Assembly (NCBI RefSeq): GCF_030272615.1
Contig: NC_081406.1
Location: 238,750,422-238,814,421, forward strand
Reading direction: 5' to 3'
DNA length: 64,000 bases
Source: Cryptomeria japonica
Taxonomy: Eukaryota; Streptophyta; Pinopsida; Cupressales; Cupressaceae
Both the position numbers and the translations under genes were made by a program. Below are positions 61,081 through 64,000 of this stretch, one piece after another. The notes under the pieces were generated by a model. It had not been told where the DNA came from and searched no databases. It worked only from the letters and a program-made list of their open reading frames with translations. Each line of letters begins with the position of its first letter. Position 1 is the stretch's first letter.

Positions 61081-61408
61081 ATAATTTAAGTGTAAAAATC
61101 GGATATTCGATTTTCTGAGACTTTTATATTTTGACAGTGGCAGCCTGTGAGTTATTTTTAACTCACGGGCCACGCAATTTCATCACAATCCGATATCCGG
61201 TTTTTTGACAAAAAAATTGCTAAAAGATAGATTTAGAGGTAAGAATTTTATCGTTTTGAATCATTTTCATTCATTTTTTGTTAATGTTTATTTGATTTTT
61301 CATTGAAAATATGGTTTTTTTTATGGAAACTAGGTTTTTTTAAATCAAATACCTAATTGTTTAAGTTTGTTAACTAAATTTAATTGTTTACATTCAATTA
61401 GGTTAAAA

Positions 61409-63331
61409 ATGGGGGATAACAATGAAAACACTGACGAACAACAACTACAACAGCCAAACCCTGATTTGCCAAACCCCCCCTCAATTCAAGATTTGATTGC
61501 ACAAAATTTGAATGAATTGAGGGGGATTGCAGAAGTATATCATAGTATCCCTCATCTAAACCCAATGTTTGATCCTCTCACGTCGATCATAAAAAGTATG
61601 GAAACCATGACTGAGGAGCACGATGCCGCCCTTTTGTGGTGAGATTCTATGAGGGAGAAATATGCAGATGGCTTGTCGTATAAGGATATCAAGGATCTTG
61701 AGATATCCAAAGCCGAAATCGCCTCATTGTTTGTCAATCCTAGTACTGGTCAGCCCGTAGATCCCAAAAAAACAAAACTTTCTATTAAATGGTGCACAAA
61801 TGATGGGATTGTGAAAAACTTTTGGGATCATTGGTGGATGGTTTTCGACAAACCACCCAACAGCAATCTTGATATCCCCTTCTATTTTATAAAAAAATTG
61901 TATGCTGAGTTTGTTTTACACAAACATGTGAACTACTTTGACATCCAACCTTTCCAGGGTGTAGGTTTAGGTATGCCCCACAATAGACCTGGGGCAGTCA
62001 GAGTAGTCCAGGGCCCGTATGTCCCCCCTCCTCCTGTTGATCCCCCACCTGCAGTGCAACATCCTGATATCATTCATGAGGCGACTTCATGGACCATATC
62101 GGCTATTCACTCTTTGAGTTACCTTTTGGTTTCCCAGGCCTCGTCAGTAGCTCAGCCTACTATTGATGGTAGCAGTGCATCTGGTGGCGTTGACATGTCA
62201 TCCTCGGCTCCACACATATGCGTGCCCCATAGTTGTGTCATGTGTGGGCATGTATGCTTGGGTCCAGTAGGACAGCCCGTCAATCATCCTGTGGACAATG
62301 CAGATTATGAGGTGCATGAGATGCATGATGCACCAGATGTTATTACACAGAATAGAGGATACCCTAGGGAGTCCTCACATGCTAGAGGCAAGGAGGCACT
62401 GTCATCATACATTGATGATGTAGTGGTAAGATTTGTATTTTTACAGTTCATGTTATATTTTAATTAAATATTTATAAATTAGATAATATTAAGTACTAAT
62501 TTTTATTTACATGGTCTATTTAACAGTTGATGACCGAGGATGAGTTGAGACAGATTCAGGAGGGTACCTTGTCGGCCATTTCATTTGGCCTTGATAGCTT
62601 GATGGTACATATATTATTGCACCTAGTCGTTTGTATTTTATTGTACATACATGCTCATCATTTATATTGGTATTAATTAGATTATGTAGTAACTTGCATG
62701 TATATCTTATTTTACCCTTGTAGGGCACAAGTAGCATGAGTGTGGAGCAGTGTGATTTAGGATCTGGTAGTGTAGTTGGAGACAAGGGAAAGGTAATTGA
62801 ATGCAAATATGATTGAATGAATAGTTTAAATAACTTATAGTGATTATAAATGTCTAGACATAGATTGATAGTTTCATATACTTGTTGTGTATATATACAG
62901 AGAATCCTTGGCTTCACATCCTTGATGACTACACCCAGTATACCTGAAGAAGAAGAAGAGATGCCTTGAGTAGATGTGTGTTTATTTTATTTTTTGATTA
63001 GTAGATATAATTTGTTATTATCAGTGACAATTATATGCTAACTTGTATCAATGTCATATTTCTGAACATATGTAGGTCGTTTATGAAAATATTCAAAACA
63101 TACCTCCTCTACCGAAGACATACATCAAGAGTCCTGCAAAGCTGAAGAGAAAATGTGGAGATGAGGTAAACATGAATAGTTCAATTATAGTTCATTTTTA
63201 TGTTAACTTTTCAAATGTGAATTATATAATATAACTAATATTAATCGTGGTTTGTTTTTCTTGTGCAGGATCCTTCAGAGCCGAGCAGCGCGGTGAAGAG
63301 GATCGATTTTGATGATCCATCAGCAGCTTAG
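61409..63331 (+). pseudogene. Six-exon gene of unknown function with two premature TGA codons
   Basis: Exons: 61409-62425, 62527-62604, 62724-62792, 62901-62969, 63076-63165, 63269-63331. All five introns are 101-119 bp, GT-AG and phase 0, and the joined frame runs to TAG at 63329, about 461 residues. Order: Gln/Pro/Asn-rich N-terminus; helical LNELRGIAEVYHSIPHLNP; KYADGLSYKDIKDLEISKAE; aromatic KNFWDHWWMVFDKP; Pro-rich VPPPPVDPPPAV; Cys cluster CVPHSCVMCGHVC; acidic exon 4; KLKRKCGDE nuclear-signal-like exon 5. TGA at 61640 and 62967 (last codon of exon 4) each fit CGA to TGA. I do not recognise the family; a DNA-transposon accessory gene or lineage-specific nuclear protein are options. Confidence 0.7.
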
Positions 63332-63585
63332 GATGTTATAGATAGTTTTGGGATGCTTACATGTCTAGTTGGCATGTATATTTTGTATATGGACATACAT
63401 TCACATATTTAGACATACATTTTGTTTCAGTTGGCATTTATGCCAAATTTGTGTATGGACATACATTTGTAATCATTTGACATTTTTATATATATAGAAG
63501 TTGATATTCGATCATATAAATTGTTGCTCATCTGTGCGTGGTGTTATCATGGAAATCTTTAATCTTCATTCCAATAATTAACAAT
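63332..63585 (+). other. 3' flank of the six-exon gene
   Basis: Non-coding; tggacatacattt recurs three times (about 63390-63470), and gttggcat(g/t)tat twice. Possible 3' untranslated region without a clear AATAAA. Confidence 0.35.
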
Positions 63586-63589
63586 GGTT

Positions 63590-63835
63590 AATAATGGCTA
63601 TTTAATGAACAATACAATTCATTTCATTTTATTTCATCGTAAGTGTTGTTTTTATAATGAACAATATAATTCATTTAATGAACAATACAATACAATTCAT
63701 TTAATGAACAATACAATTTATGAACAATACAATTCATTTAATCAACAATATAATACAATTCATTCAATGAACAATACAATTCATTTAATAAACAATACAA
63801 TACAATTCATTTAATGAACAATACTTGATACAATT
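63590..63835. repeat. Minisatellite aacaatacaattcatttaatg
   Basis: About eight variants of a unit of 17-27 bp. The frame across it (NNTIHLM repeats) is an artefact. Confidence 0.92.
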
Positions 63836-64000
63836 CATTATTACCCTATGCATGGTCCTATTTTGACCCCCACCTTAGTCGAATGCTCGGAGTTTTATTA
63901 GGGCAACAATTTTTTTGGTTGGCGAAAAAATCGTCAGTCTCACTCAATGGAATGTTCTCGCATGGCCGATTTCTCGTTCTGCTCGTTGCAATGACGAACC
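63836..64000. other. Unassigned window end
   Basis: GC-richer sequence with no frame or repeat I can support. Confidence 0.4.

Noticed and set aside
62516-62917. 133-codon minus-strand open frame
   Set aside because: Shadow of exons and introns 2-4 of the plus-strand gene.
63584-63814. Frame of NNTIHLM repeats
   Set aside because: Translation of a short tandem repeat.
60449-63878. Possible terminal inverted repeats around the six-exon gene (aaggggggccaaaaagtgg versus the reverse complement of cctattttgacccccacctt)
   Set aside because: Only about 17 of 24 bases match with gaps, the inner sequence does not continue the match, and no target duplication is seen.

Overview
The window is AT-rich nuclear DNA of a seed plant and is dominated by retrotransposons. 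A gymnosperm, probably a conifer, is my inference. It rests on the dense nested LTR and LINE material, on a polygalacturonase of the kind found in cypress-family pollen, and on several LTR families with C-rich ends. There are no operons, rRNA genes, tRNA genes or CRISPR arrays that I can see. Two runs of exactly 500 N (4888-5387 and 54190-54689) are scaffold joins, so order across them is not proven.

Layout. 1-3000: decayed Ty3/gypsy-type protease/gag sequence split by a solo LTR (1012-2139) with a 5-bp target duplication. 3001-4887: non-coding. 5478-15716: copy A of a duplicated block, made of a dead Ty1/copia fragment (minus strand) and about 7 kb of non-coding DNA ending near a long CT microsatellite. 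15717-16040: LINE 3' fragment. 16041-44190: copy B of the same block, carrying two later insertions, an 8.1-kb LTR element (17359-25458) and a long LINE (about 35070-43968). 45432-48222: a polygalacturonase gene in eight recognisable exon segments that is now a pseudogene. 48327-50916: copy C of the copia fragment, cut by another copia element (50917-54189, minus strand). 56080-60450: a minus-strand solo LTR, a long LTR-like region with three sets of tandem repeats and a Met-tRNA primer site, and a truncated LTR. 61409-63331: a six-exon gene of unknown function, every intron phase 0, with two premature TGA codons.

Most interesting items. The 17359-25458 element has matching 1190-bp LTRs, a primer site, a polypurine tract and a near-perfect target duplication, but no protease, integrase or reverse transcriptase. 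It carries a coiled-coil protein with five zinc-knuckle positions and a second unrecognised reading region of about 3.3 kb, and must depend on enzymes supplied elsewhere. The six-exon gene at 61.4-63.3 kb is the best candidate for an undescribed protein family.

How the parts relate. Copies A, B and C of the copia fragment share the same inactivating frameshifts, so they spread as duplicated DNA rather than by their own transposition. Copy A keeps the uninterrupted target sites of both insertions in copy B and gives a relative history: copia decay, duplication, then LTR-element and LINE insertion.
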